A stretch of 64,000 nt of DNA, taken from the NCBI RefSeq assembly GCF_000143415.4, contig NW_003314425.1, positions 66,899-130,898 on the forward strand, given 5' to 3'. Under the pieces are notes generated by a model that saw only the letters and a program-made list of their open reading frames with translations, made no database searches and was not told where the DNA came from. The position numbers and the translations under genes are program-made. This stretch comes from Selaginella moellendorffii. Its lineage: Eukaryota; Streptophyta; Lycopodiopsida; Selaginellales; Selaginellaceae. This document shows positions 33,745 through 43,652 of the stretch, one piece after another. Within the stretch, counting starts at the first letter, position 1. The number at the start of each line of letters is the position of its first letter.

Positions 33745-34724
33745 CAGGAGTTTTTTTCCATGCTTTTGTCTATATAAGTTTCCAAGGCAAGCTCCTGGCG
33801 AAAGCATTGTTCCTCTAGAATTTGCGTGCTCAAAATTCCACGATTATAGGCAGACCTTTTCGCTCCGGAGAGAATAGAAATCAAACCAGCTCACTCGTTA
33901 CTCCTCAATGTAGCAGCCTATTCCATGCACAAGGTCGAAATTTCGAGAAAGAACGAGGAAAGGAGAAAGATTTGTGCCTGCTGAGGATTAAGTAGCGAGA
34001 GGATCTTCTTGAAGACTTTCTCCCATGGTTGCAATTATAACACAATTGTAACATAATTTTTTTGTTGCAATTTGCAACGCAATATCATGATGATTGGGAG
34101 AACACTAAGCAACACAATAATAATATTCCAATTTGTTGGCTTGAATAACATAACAATATTATGAAAACTTATTCATTAGTATTAATATTACTTTTGCATT
34201 CTAATTATTCTCTTCTTTCAAAAAAAGAAAAACAAAAGCTGGACTCAATGTCCATGAGGAATCTATGGATGGAAGAAGGATCTACACGAGGATCTCGTCC
34301 AAGATAAAAGAGCTGTCAAATCCACCCCACAACAATGCTGCCATGGCCATCCTGATAGCGCTGCTCGCAATCCGTGGCTTCACAGCACCTCCGGCCGCTT
34401 GTTAACTCAAATCACGCTTAAAAGCAATTAAAGTGTTTATAACATAATAAAAAAGAGTAAAGATTTTTTTTGTAAATTTATTTTTGTATTGCAAATTTTA
34501 ATTATGCAAATTGCAACACATAACATACATAAATAATAATAATACTTAAGTTTATTATGTTACAAAAATTTATGTTGCAAATTCCAACATATTACATAGT
34601 TTTATTACACTATATAAAATATCAAATAATTGACCTTTACATGATAGCTTAGCTTCATTGGTTTGGTGGTTTATTATTAATATTATATCACACTAATAAT
34701 ATTAATAAGCATTAAGATGTTTAT

Positions 34725-34810
34725 GCACTTTTTGCTTTCTCTTTTTGCTGATTTACTGGAGTTCTGTTTCCTTGGCTGATGATGCGAAAACATTGTTCCG
34801 CCACAATATC
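34725..34810 (+). pseudogene. Fragment of the GOS1 SNARE 3' end
   Basis: The stretch gctttctctttttgctgatt matches the last exon near 33,710-33,730, and the following 'ctgatgatgcgaaaacattgttcc' matches the SNARE pseudogene flank at about 41,340. It is too short to code. Confidence 0.55.
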
Positions 34811-34976
34811 CTTACTACAGTAAGTTTGGAACTCACTCTGGAATCACAATCTCTTTCCAAAGATTGTAACCATTGATCCTATTTTAGCAGATAAAAATTT
34901 CAGCTATGTGCTCTTTGCGGATCACATTAGTGAGGGATCGAGCGTAGTTTTCCTTTTTCTTTTTCCTCTGTTTTAT

Positions 34977-35170
34977 CTGACTTCTCCAGTGCTGAAAAGG
35001 TATTCTGAGAAGCAGGAAAGAAGAAAAAGACTAGATCAAGTACTTCTCTCCAGGGATTTGTAAATACTCTATTGTGGTAAACTGCATTTTTTTTGCTTGT
35101 CTTTTTTCCTCTGACTTCTCCAGTGCTGAAAAGATGTTTTGAGAAGCAGAAAAGAAGTAAAAGACTAGAT
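34977..35170. repeat. 60-bp direct repeat pair
   Basis: Positions 34977-35036 and 35111-35170 both read ctgacttctccagtgctgaa and end aagactagat, with few differences between the copies. Confidence 0.8.
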
Positions 35171-35181
35171 TTGTAGATACC

Positions 35182-36462
35182 CTATCGAGTATCTACAAAA
35201 ACACATGAACTTGTCTCTACTTTGAAAGGCCCACTCGAGCAGTGAACTCTCCACTGCTTGCTACTCAAACTATAGCTCACTAGATTCTCTACACTACCCT
35301 CTTCATCAGCCATCACCACCCACAACACATCCACTCCATCAAAACAATATCCCTTGCTCGACGTCCTCCTTGCCCCAACCGGGCATTTGGACTCCACCAA
35401 CCATTCACCACTCTCCCCTACAAATCTCCACACCACTATTGTATCTAAAGCTTGCAACTCAACGCTTCTCATCCCAACATCGATAACAAAGAGATGACCG
35501 CCACAGTAGACCATCTTTCCACCGCCGGAGCCCGTGCAGCTATCGGGCCACCTTGACACAGTACATGCCGTTGACTGGTCAAGCAAAGAGTAGCGAACTA
35601 TACGGGAGAAGAACTGGGACGGGGTGGCCCTATCTATTTGGTCCTCGTAGTAGATGGTGTCACCGGCAATGGTGTGGTAGGCACGGTCATGGCAAGTAAT
35701 CTCGGCTGCCTGGAACCGGGTGATGCACGGGGCTGGTTTACATGTGGACCAATGACCTGGCCGGCTCGAGTCGTAGAGAATCACGTAGCTTCTGTGGCCG
35801 TGGATGGAGATGACCTGGAAGGCATCGTATGGTCGCCTTGTGAGGAAATGCACGGGAGCTACTGCCAAGTTGGAGTGCCACATTGGCGGTAAAACCACGT
35901 CAGCCCAGACACCTCCCAGCGGGCTGCCCACCAACAGCCTGCCCGGGCACTCGGACTTGGCAAGCGCCACGTCACCAGCTGCCCCAAGCAGGCGCATGGC
36001 TCCCACTGGCAGGGAGCAAGCGTCGGGCAGCGCTGCCCAGACACCGTGGCACGTGTCAAAGGCGATGAGCTGGCGGGAGTTCCAGGCGTTGAGCACCACC
36101 AGCGTGGCCTGGGGACGAGTGGAGAGCTTGGAATTCCAGGCGCGAGACACTGCCCGGGCTGTCATGCGCGAGGCGAGAGGGATGCGTTCTAAAACTAGCC
36201 TTTCGAGGTCCCTATCTAGAAGCCCTAGCTCTCGATTCTCCTCCTGATCGTATGGAATCGCTACGCGAGATCGCTGCTGCTCCTGCGGAGAACTACAACT
36301 GTCCTGCCCACACCTTTGGACCCTCTTTGGCGGTGCGTCCGGCGGGAGAAAAGATTTTCTACCCGGGGCATTGATCGCTGGCGGCTCCGAAGCTTTGGGA
36401 GTCTTTCTCTTTGGTGGATGCTTCCAGACGAGTTTAGTCCTACTTAGTGGCTTACGCGCCAT
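35182..36462 (-). CDS. F-box protein (kelch/galactose-oxidase-like C-terminal region)
   Basis: Intronless, 426 aa. A basic N-terminal leader (KLVWKHPPKRKTPKAS) precedes an F-box of about 40 residues (LDRDLERLVLERIPLASRMT to AVSRAWNSKL), expected to bind SKP1 in an SCF ubiquitin ligase. The rest has degenerate beta-propeller motifs, such as GGKMVYCGGHLFVIDVG, VVWRFVGESGEWLVE and CFDGVDVLWVVM, as in F-box/kelch proteins. The target is unknown. The gene is the only intact member of a local triplication. Confidence 0.85.
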   Translation of the reverse strand: MARKPLSRTKLVWKHPPKRKTPKASEPPAINAPGRKSFLPPDAPPKRVQRCGQDSCSSPQEQQRSRVAIPYDQEENRELGLLDRDLERLVLERIPLASRMTARAVSRAWNSKLSTRPQATLVVLNAWNSRQLIAFDTCHGVWAALPDACSLPVGAMRLLGAAGDVALAKSECPGRLLVGSPLGGVWADVVLPPMWHSNLAVAPVHFLTRRPYDAFQVISIHGHRSYVILYDSSRPGHWSTCKPAPCITRFQAAEITCHDRAYHTIAGDTIYYEDQIDRATPSQFFSRIVRYSLLDQSTACTVSRWPDSCTGSGGGKMVYCGGHLFVIDVGMRSVELQALDTIVVWRFVGESGEWLVESKCPVGARRTSSKGYCFDGVDVLWVVMADEEGSVENLVSYSLSSKQWRVHCSSGPFKVETSSCVFVDTR

Positions 36463-37176
36463 CGTCTAGCCCTAATAGCCTCGTATCTTATATACTCGCA
36501 TACTTATGGATTTCTTCAGATTAATAAATTCTTAATTATCATATGTACAACTATTAGTTTCGCAAGTTTATAAATTACTTTGCGCCTCTTCCCTCATACA
36601 AAGAACTACCTTGTAAGCTTGCCAAGCCCGAATTCAACAATGCAGCTCCCTGAAAACAGGTCAACTTCGATATAATCAATCATTGTCGAACTTTGCTAGG
36701 AATTGTCTATAGAGCCAATCAACAGCAACTATCTCATAATAGTATGGATAAGCTAATTTTGAGCTCGACCTCCAGGTATACACCAGAAACTTAGAACACT
36801 TCTAAGTTTTCTCTTGACGCAAACTCAAGGAGAAAAGATTCCCGTTTGGGAGAAGCCCTGAAGTTTTGAAGAAAACCCTGCAATTACACCTAGTGAGAGC
36901 CAGCCGGATAATGCAGAAAAATCATAGAGCTCCAGCTAGACAACATGGCCGGCTCAAGCACGCACTCGCCTCCAGATCCACCACTGCTCTCTCTCGGCAT
37001 TGGCACGTCTTTGAGCGAAACATGAAGCTTGGGCCCTGAAGGTAGCCTCTGGCAAAGTTCGAGAGAGTTAAACTAGAAACAAAGAATACTATATGCCAGA
37101 CCAAAACGAAAAGGAGCATTGCTAGATAATGATGAAGGACCGTTTGTTTCTCCAAATACCATTTAGTCTTTAATTG
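36463..37176. other. Spacer with captured DENND6 fragments
   Basis: The segment 36,765-36,820 (inverted) and 36,930-37,075 resemble exon 2 and flanking introns of the DENND6 gene at 41,985-42,215: the words ggtatacaccagaa and gctctctctcggcatt are shared. No gene was seen. Confidence 0.55.
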
Positions 37177-38397
37177 TTAGCGAGTATCTATAAAAACACA
37201 TGAACTTGTCTCTACTTTGAAAGGCCCACTCGAGCAGTGGACTCTCCACTGCTTGCTACTCAAACTATAGCTCACTAGATTCTCTACACTGCCCTCTTCA
37301 TCAACTATCACCACCCACAACACATCCACTCCATCAAAACAATACCCGTTGCTCGTCCTCCTCGCCCCAACCGGGCATTTGAACTCCACAACCCATCCAC
37401 CACTCTCCCCCAGAAATCTCCACACCACTATTGTATGTAAAGGTGACGGCTCAATGATTCTCCCAAACCAATCCGTCCTAACATCGATAACAAAGAGATG
37501 ACCGCCACAGTAGACCATTTTTCCATCGCCAGAGTCGGCCATGCAATCAAGGGGCCACCTTAACACAGTATATTGCGTTGACTGGTCAAGCAAGGAGTAG
37601 CAAACTATATGGGACGTGTCCTCGTAGTAGATCCTGTCACCAGTAATAGTGTGTTAGCCAGGGGGATGCCAATCAGGGATTGGATTACACGTGGACCAAT
37701 GACCCGGCTTGCTGGAGTCGTAGACAATCACATTGCCTTGGTGGCCGTAGATGGAAATGACCTTGAAGGTATCGTGCGGTCGCCTTGCGAGGAAGTGCAT
37801 GGGAGCTCCTGGCAGGTCGGAATGCCACATTGGCGGTAAAACCACGTCAGCCCAGACACCTCCCAGCGGGCTGCCCACCAACAGCCTGCCCGGGCACTCG
37901 GACTTGGCGAGCGCCACGTCACCAGCTGCCCCAAGCAGGCGCGAGGCTCCCACTGGCAGGGAGCGAGCGTCGGGCAGCGCTGCCCAGACACCGTGGCGCG
38001 TGTCAAAGGCGATGAGCTGGCGGGAGTTCCGGGCGTTGAGCACCACCAGCGTGGCCTGGGGACGAGTGGAGAGCTTGGAATTCCAGGCGCGAGACACTGC
38101 CCGGGCTGTCATGCGCGAGGCGAGAGGGATGCGTTCCAAAACTAGCGTTTCGAGGTCCCTATCTAGAAGCCCTAGCTCTCGATTCTCCTCCTGATCGTAT
38201 GGAATCGCTCGCTGCTGCTCCTGCGGAGAACTACAACTGTCCTGCCCACATCTTTGGACCCTCTTTCGCGGTGCGTCCGGCGGGAGAAAAGATTCTCTAC
38301 CCGTGGCATTGATCGCTGGTGCCTCCGAAGCTTTGGGAGTCTTTCTCTTTGGTGGATGCTTCCAGACGAGTTTGAGGGGCTCGCCATCGTCTAGCCC
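37177..38397 (-). pseudogene. F-box pseudogene, tandem copy of the gene at 35,182-36,462
   Basis: This is highly similar to the intact F-box gene along its length. Near the start, a deletion leaves 14 nt between the ATG and the AAACTC block where the intact gene has 27, so the original start is out of frame. Around 37,600-37,665 a deletion and a TAA (in the segment after WHPPG) break the frame. Two open pieces remain (38139-37654 and 37593-37177) but cannot make the full protein. Confidence 0.85.
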
Positions 38398-39514
38398 TAA
38401 TAGCCCTACTGACCTTTCTGGATTTTTTAATTCTTAATTATCATATTAAGGAATTCAAAAAAAATTAAATCTTACAAGCTCAGGTTGATAAGATATGATG
38501 TTCTGTATTAGTTTTGCAAGCTCATAAGCTATTTTGCGCGAACTAAGTTCGACAATGATTGATTGTATCGAAGTTGACCGCATAAGACAATAAAAAGGCT
38601 TGCCAAGCCAAGCCGGAATTCACCCTGAAACATAGTAATTGTCTATAGAGCCAATCAACAGCAACTAGTTTGGATAAGCTAATTTTATTTTTACCCTGCA
38701 TTATCCGGCAGACTCTTTGAGCAGTGAGGTGTAATTGCAGGGTTTTCTTCAGAACACTACTCCGTTCAGAGCTTATCCAAGACAATCTTTCCTCCTTGCG
38801 TTTGGATTGTGAGAAAACTTAGAAGTGCTTTAACTTTCTGGTGTATACCTGGAGGTCGAGCTCATAGAGCTCCAGCTAGACAACATAGCACACACTCAGC
38901 CGCTGCTCTCTCTCGGCATTGGCACGTCTTTGAGCGAAACCGTGGCATGAAGTTTGGGCCCTGAAGGTAGCCTCTGGCAAAGTTCGAGAGCTTTAAAACT
39001 AGAAACAAAAAGCAATTATTAAACGACGAAAAGGTACATTACTAGATAACGAAGTAGGACCATTTGTTTTTCCAAATCGTATCAATACTATTTCTCTCTA
39101 AAAGCTCGGAGTCTTTAGTTTTTATCCAGTGTCTACAAAAACACATGAACGCATCTCTACTTTGAAAGGCCCACTAGAGCAGTGGACTCTCCACTGCTTG
39201 CTACTCAAACTATAGCTCACTAGATTGTCCTCTTCATCAACCATCACCACCCACAACACATCCACTCCATCAAAACAATACCCTCCTCGCCCAGTTGGGT
39301 GGAGTTGTTAGTTCACTAAGTTGGATCTGACAAAAAATGTTACATTATCTAGAAGGAATAGATTTAATATATCACAAAATATAGAAAAACATAGTAAATC
39401 AACAAACATCATAACTCCAAATGATACAACACAAAAATTTTAGAGCTCCAACTCCTGTTTGAGTGCACCTCATGACACACTACCTGAATTGAGACCTTTA
39501 GAGAATTGACACCT
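38398..39514. other. Spacer with DENND6 fragment and third F-box remnant
   Basis: Positions 38,835-39,000 repeat the DENND6 exon 2 fragment, with an internal deletion. Positions 38,520-38,670 resemble 36,600-36,730. The rest is unremarkable. Confidence 0.55.
39132..39300 (-). pseudogene. Third F-box copy, 3' fragment only
   Basis: The sequence matches the last 150 or so bp of the intact F-box gene (35,190-35,355), with small deletions, and stops abruptly after the CFDGVDV-coding block. Confidence 0.8.
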
Positions 39515-40714
39515 TCATGGCAATGCTTCTTCTTGCTCTTCCTCTTCCAAGTACACCCGCATGGCGACGAGCTGCGGAGGGGACACGGCCATGACAAAGT
39601 CCTTGCTCTTGTCGTTGCCCCTGTGAAGGTCATCGTAGAAAACGTCGGCCGGTGCATACCTGACATGGATCACGTTGGCCTTGAGCATTGCTCGAAGCTG
39701 TGCTCGGGCCTCATTCACGTTACCACCGAATGCCTTGCGATAGACAGTCCTAATACCAACCGCCCCGTTGGTCTGCAGGATGAGGCGCGCCACAGACTTA
39801 AACTTCGCCCCATCCCAGCCGAGTTCTCCCTTGATAGCCTGCGCCCCGGTCTCCACGCTAGTCTTTGCCGCGTCTACCATGCCGTCTAGAACCGCTTCCA
39901 TCTGCTTCCCGCGCTTGAAGACGCCCGTGACGAGGTTCGCTAGATCAAGCGGGCTGCCACCGCAAACTGCATATATCCTCTCCCACTCCTCATCAGTGAC
40001 ATCTGGTTGCTGGACCTCGCGCTCCCTGAGTAGCCTGCAGTAGAGCTGCCTCGCATGCTCCTTGCTGAAGTGGCCAACGCCCAGCGGAGTCCACTGTGAC
40101 GAATGGACGTGCCCCTGAAACCACTGCCGGAAGAGGTCGTCCGAAGTGGACATGATGACCACGGCTCGATGGTCTTGCTTGGTCATGGCGACAAAACCCT
40201 GCAGCAGAATGTCCAGATCTTTATCGTCCCATCTCTTGAGCTTGTCCACGTCGTCAATGATGAACACGGGCCTGATATTGGAGTCGGCATACGCCAAACC
40301 TGTGAAGGCGGCCATGACCGAGGCCAGATCCGACTGTGGCTCCTTCTTGAGGACACTGGCGAGGCTCATTGCATCCGAACTGACACCCTTGAACGTGATC
40401 TTCAGGCTCGTAGCCGCGGCTGTCCCCAGCTTCCAAAACCACGAAAGCCAGGTGCGCAGCTGATTGGCAATCTTAGCTGCGGCCAGCGCGGGAGTGTGCA
40501 CGTCTGCAAGCCTCATGTCGAGATAGAACACGGGCATCGTGGCCTTGAGGCGTTGGTCAGCCTCCCACAGACTGTGGAGGCGATGCAGGAGGGCACTCTT
40601 GCCTGAGTTGGCGGGGCCGATGAGTACTATCATGTTGGGCATGGCACCCACCTCCAAAAGCGTCAGCAGCTCCTGCATCTCCCTCTCCCTGTCGAAGAAC
40701 AACTCGTCATCCAT
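39515..40714 (-). CDS. Intronless P-loop ATPase, archaeal-ATPase/STAND-like
   Basis: Single exon, 399 aa. The Walker A motif is GPANSGKS (residues 33-40). Walker B is VFIIDDVDKL (150-159), preceded by FYLDMRLADV. A sensor-like stretch VVIMSTSDDLFRQWFQ and the helical RLL and YAVCGGSPLDLANL elements follow, as in ATPase_2/STAND-type ATPases. The C-terminus may be a winged-helix region (VGIRTVYRKAFGG) with an acidic tail. STAND ATPases act as nucleotide-dependent switches, often in defence or stress. Lack of introns and of familiar plant NB-ARC signatures (such as GLPL and MHD) sets it apart. The role is unknown. Confidence 0.75.
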   Translation of the reverse strand: MDDELFFDREREMQELLTLLEVGAMPNMIVLIGPANSGKSALLHRLHSLWEADQRLKATMPVFYLDMRLADVHTPALAAAKIANQLRTWLSWFWKLGTAAATSLKITFKGVSSDAMSLASVLKKEPQSDLASVMAAFTGLAYADSNIRPVFIIDDVDKLKRWDDKDLDILLQGFVAMTKQDHRAVVIMSTSDDLFRQWFQGHVHSSQWTPLGVGHFSKEHARQLYCRLLREREVQQPDVTDEEWERIYAVCGGSPLDLANLVTGVFKRGKQMEAVLDGMVDAAKTSVETGAQAIKGELGWDGAKFKSVARLILQTNGAVGIRTVYRKAFGGNVNEARAQLRAMLKANVIHVRYAPADVFYDDLHRGNDKSKDFVMAVSPPQLVAMRVYLEEEEQEEALP

Positions 40715-41189
40715 AGACGCAGTGGGGGACGAGCAAAGATCCTAATACAGGTTTCTTGCTGGGAAGATATTCTCCCACCACCTTTCCTTTGTCCTGTAGA
40801 AAAAGGAAAAGGGAGAAAGCTCCCTTTTCTACTCTAGTTGTCCTATACCCTGGAAGTTGCAACACGGAGCGCTTCTTTCGTCCGGGAAGAGCGAGGCATC
40901 GCTGGAGCTGTGGCGTGTTCTCTATGTGAAGAGAACATCTCCCGGTCTCCAGATGATTCCGACGCCTCCCAGTGAAATGTCGCCTGGCGGCATTGCTCGA
41001 ATTTTCAGCCCTGTAAAGAGCATGTCAATGTCAGACCCAGGAATTTGGTTGGGTTTCCGATAGTACATGTAGTTTTCGCAGCTCGTCAAAATATCCGACT
41101 AGAAAGATGGGAGGATTGTGAATGTGGAAGTTCCAAACTCAATGTAGCAAGGATATTAGCCTTCAACTCTCAGAAACACAAGCTTCCAC
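40715..41189. other. Spacer without clear gene
   Basis: An open stretch of about 68 codons at 40,857-41,063 lacks recognisable similarity. Nothing else was seen. Confidence 0.4.
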
Positions 41190-41600
41190 TCACTCCTCGA
41201 ATCTCTCGCTCGCTTTCAACATAGCATATCAAGAGGAAAGATCGTTTGTACTCTCCGCTGTGATCGCTTTTTGCTTTAACTCTTGTTGCTGAATGGCCAA
41301 GTTGACAGCGGAGTTTGTTTCTGTCGAAGACAAGCTGGCTGATTGATGATGCGAAGCATTGCTCCTCCACGCTTCGAACGATCGGAACTCTAACACTGAG
41401 CTGCTTCGTCTTGCTCTGGAAACGTCGGCCTCTGGAACAACTTGGTAGCTTGAGCTTGGCCGATGACATCGTCGATCTGTGGGAGATGGTCACGAGTTGT
41501 GATGTAAAACTCGCCAAGTTCTTACCTCCATGGATCGGAGTAGACTTGGTCCCGGCAAAGCTGACAAAGATTTTCTATGTTCTACAGGAGAAAGAACCTT
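41190..41600. pseudogene. GOS1 SNARE pseudogene with internal inversion
   Basis: Positions 41,215-41,315, plus strand, match the last SNARE exon (tcaagaggaaa, tgatcgctttttgc, gaatggccaag). Positions 41,340-41,560 match the preceding exons 4-5 and intron (33,345-33,600) but on the minus strand, including the acceptor and the start of exon 5 (acagatcgacgatgtcatcg). So one segment is inverted relative to the other. It lies next to the 3' end of DENND6. Confidence 0.75.
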
Positions 41601-41625
41601 CAAAGCTTTCCGAAATATTCCACGA

Positions 41626-43585
41626 TTATGCTTTGTCCAAGTCCAAAGGATCGCTGGCTAGCTCCTGCGCCAGCCTTCCTGACAATGCCAAAGGGCTGTT
41701 CCTCCTCGAAAGTGACAATGGTGCCGCGGGTGTGGCTTGAGAAGACCACGATATGTGGATTGACGGTCTCCCGGGCAACTTGGTGCTGCTACTGCCGCTG
41801 CTACTCCTGCTGATTCCGCTGCTGTTGCTCGTCTTGGGATCGAGCAGCGATGCGTGCTGTGGATTCAGCAGCAGCAATTGCTGGGTGTCTTTCGGTAGCA
41901 TGTCGAAGACGACTCGCAAATCGGCCCGGAGCTTCTCCGGAAAACTCTGGGTTTGCGACATCTGGAGAAAAGAGAGAACTTTTAGAAATGATGTTCGAGC
42001 CTTCTGGTGTATACCTGGAGGTCGAGCTCGGCGACTAGATGGCGTAGAATAGCGTTGAAAGTCTCGACGAGCTCCAGCTCGGGCATCTTGGACACGATGG
42101 TCCGCACGTCGGCCCGGGCACGCGCTTGCCTCCAGATCCGCCGCTGCTCTCTCTCGGCATTTGCACGTCTGGATCGAAACCACGGCATGAAGTTTGGGCC
42201 ACGGAGGAATCGTCTGGTGGCAAAGTTGGAACAAACCCAAGAGTGAGAAAAACTTCGAAAGATTGCAGAACCAAGTACCTGTACAAGTCGATCCAGTTGG
42301 AACGAAGCCTCTTGGCCAGAAACTTCCCGGGACCCCTGGTCGCCAGCGCGCTCAGGAACCGTTGCTCGTCGAAAGCTGGCAGAGGTGGCGGATCAACGAA
42401 AGGATTGTTTGATCCAGAAGATGGCACTGCGAAGTATGGCGCGATGGGAGCGAGAAAGTTGGTGGTGAGCTCCTCGAAGTGGCGGCGGAGGATGTCACTG
42501 TTGACGAGAGACATGGATTCGTCCATCCTTGGCGAGGATGGAATCGCGTCGACTAGCCTGTTGAGAACCGAGGTGTCCGGCTTGGTGGCCGGGGCGTGGG
42601 TGCTCCACACAGCCTGGCTATGGCGGCGCTGCGTCCAAGGCAAAGAACTCCACGGCTTCTTGTCGACGAACTTCTTGAGCTGCTGGAACTGGTGGTGGTG
42701 GTGGTGAGGATCGAGGAGGGAGACGACGCTGGGGAGTCTCTTGGAGGACGAGAATGCCGGGAGAAAGAAGAGATTGGTGACGCCGAGAAGGATGGACGAC
42801 GACGCTGCCAAATCCGTGTGGAAGTCGGGGTCGTGGATCGTGAAGTAGGGGCGGAGATCCGAGCTGCATGGAATCGGAGCTAGCAGGCTGGAGATCGCTG
42901 CCACTGCCTCGCAAGAGACGGATGGAGAGGGAGCCACGACGAGCAGCGGCTCGCCGACGAGCGCGAGCTCCCAGAGCAGCCAAAGCTGCATCAAAACACC
43001 CTTGAGCACCGCGAAGAGATCCACATCGTGGAACACGATACCTTGATCGGGGAGAGGAGCCAGATTCGTGACCCGGATCACCATGTTCACCACCGGGAGC
43101 TCCAATCCGGCCTGGATCTTGGGATTGGGCGGCGGCGGCGGCCAGGTGGAGGAGATTATCGAGGAGATCCTCTCCAGCGCCGCGCTGCCGCTGTCGAAGA
43201 AGAGAGGGCCGGCGATCTGGACGAGCGGCTTGAAGATGGAGCTCCAGTAGGGAAAATAGGAGAGGATTACCACGGATTTCTGGTCGCCGCCCCGGATCAA
43301 CCGCTCGTCCTGGCGCTGGCGATTGAAGACGTAGCCGAAGAGATGCTTGTGATTCTTGGCGCCGCTGCTACGCGGGATCCGGAAGAAGAAGACCGAATCG
43401 TGGATTGCCGTGCGCTGCGACGAATGCTGCCGCTGGCGCTGCTGCTGCGAATCCGGGAAGGCGCACAGCGCGATGTGGGATCGCTCGATCTCGGTGAGGC
43501 GATCGGGAGGGAAGCAGTAATCCATCACCTGCCCTTGCTCCACATCGAAGCGGAGCGCGCAGAGAGCCACGAGCCATGGCACCAT
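41626..43585 (-). CDS. DENND6: DENN domain-containing protein 6 (DENND6/FAM116-like)
   Basis: Three exons: 43585-42279, 42213-42015, 41961-41626; 613 aa. It begins MVPWLVALCALRFDVEQGQV and continues with CFPPDRLTE and FPDS, the start of the uDENN module. HDSVFFFRIPR and VVILSYFPYWSSIFKP are further DENND6 signatures. Exon 2 encodes FLRGPNFMPWFRSRRA, conserved in the C-terminal part of the family. DENN proteins are Rab guanine-nucleotide exchange factors; DENND6 acts on Rab14 in animals. The last exon adds a Ser-rich, lineage-specific tail. The start codon is 67 bp from that of the next, divergent gene. Confidence 0.92.
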
Positions 43586-43652
43586 AAAGGGGAGAGGAAG
43601 TAAAAATTAGGGCTCTTGGCCGAAATTTAGGGCTCTTGGAGATAGCTCCTCG

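Larger units (their letters stand above)
33745..35181. other. AT-rich intergenic region with SNARE-derived fragments and direct repeats
   Basis: Between 34,020 and 34,700 the DNA is very AT-rich and dotted with ttgcaa words and gttgcaatttgcaac palindromes, possibly a decayed mobile element. At about 34,725-34,810 a fragment similar to the 3' end of the SNARE gene recurs (ctctttttgctgatttactgg). Two 60-bp direct repeats lie at 34977-35036 and 35111-35170. No intact gene was seen. Confidence 0.6.

Noticed and set aside
40857-41063. Plus-strand frame of 68 codons beside the ATPase gene
   Set aside because: It is short, with no similarity, no partner exon and no promoter signal.
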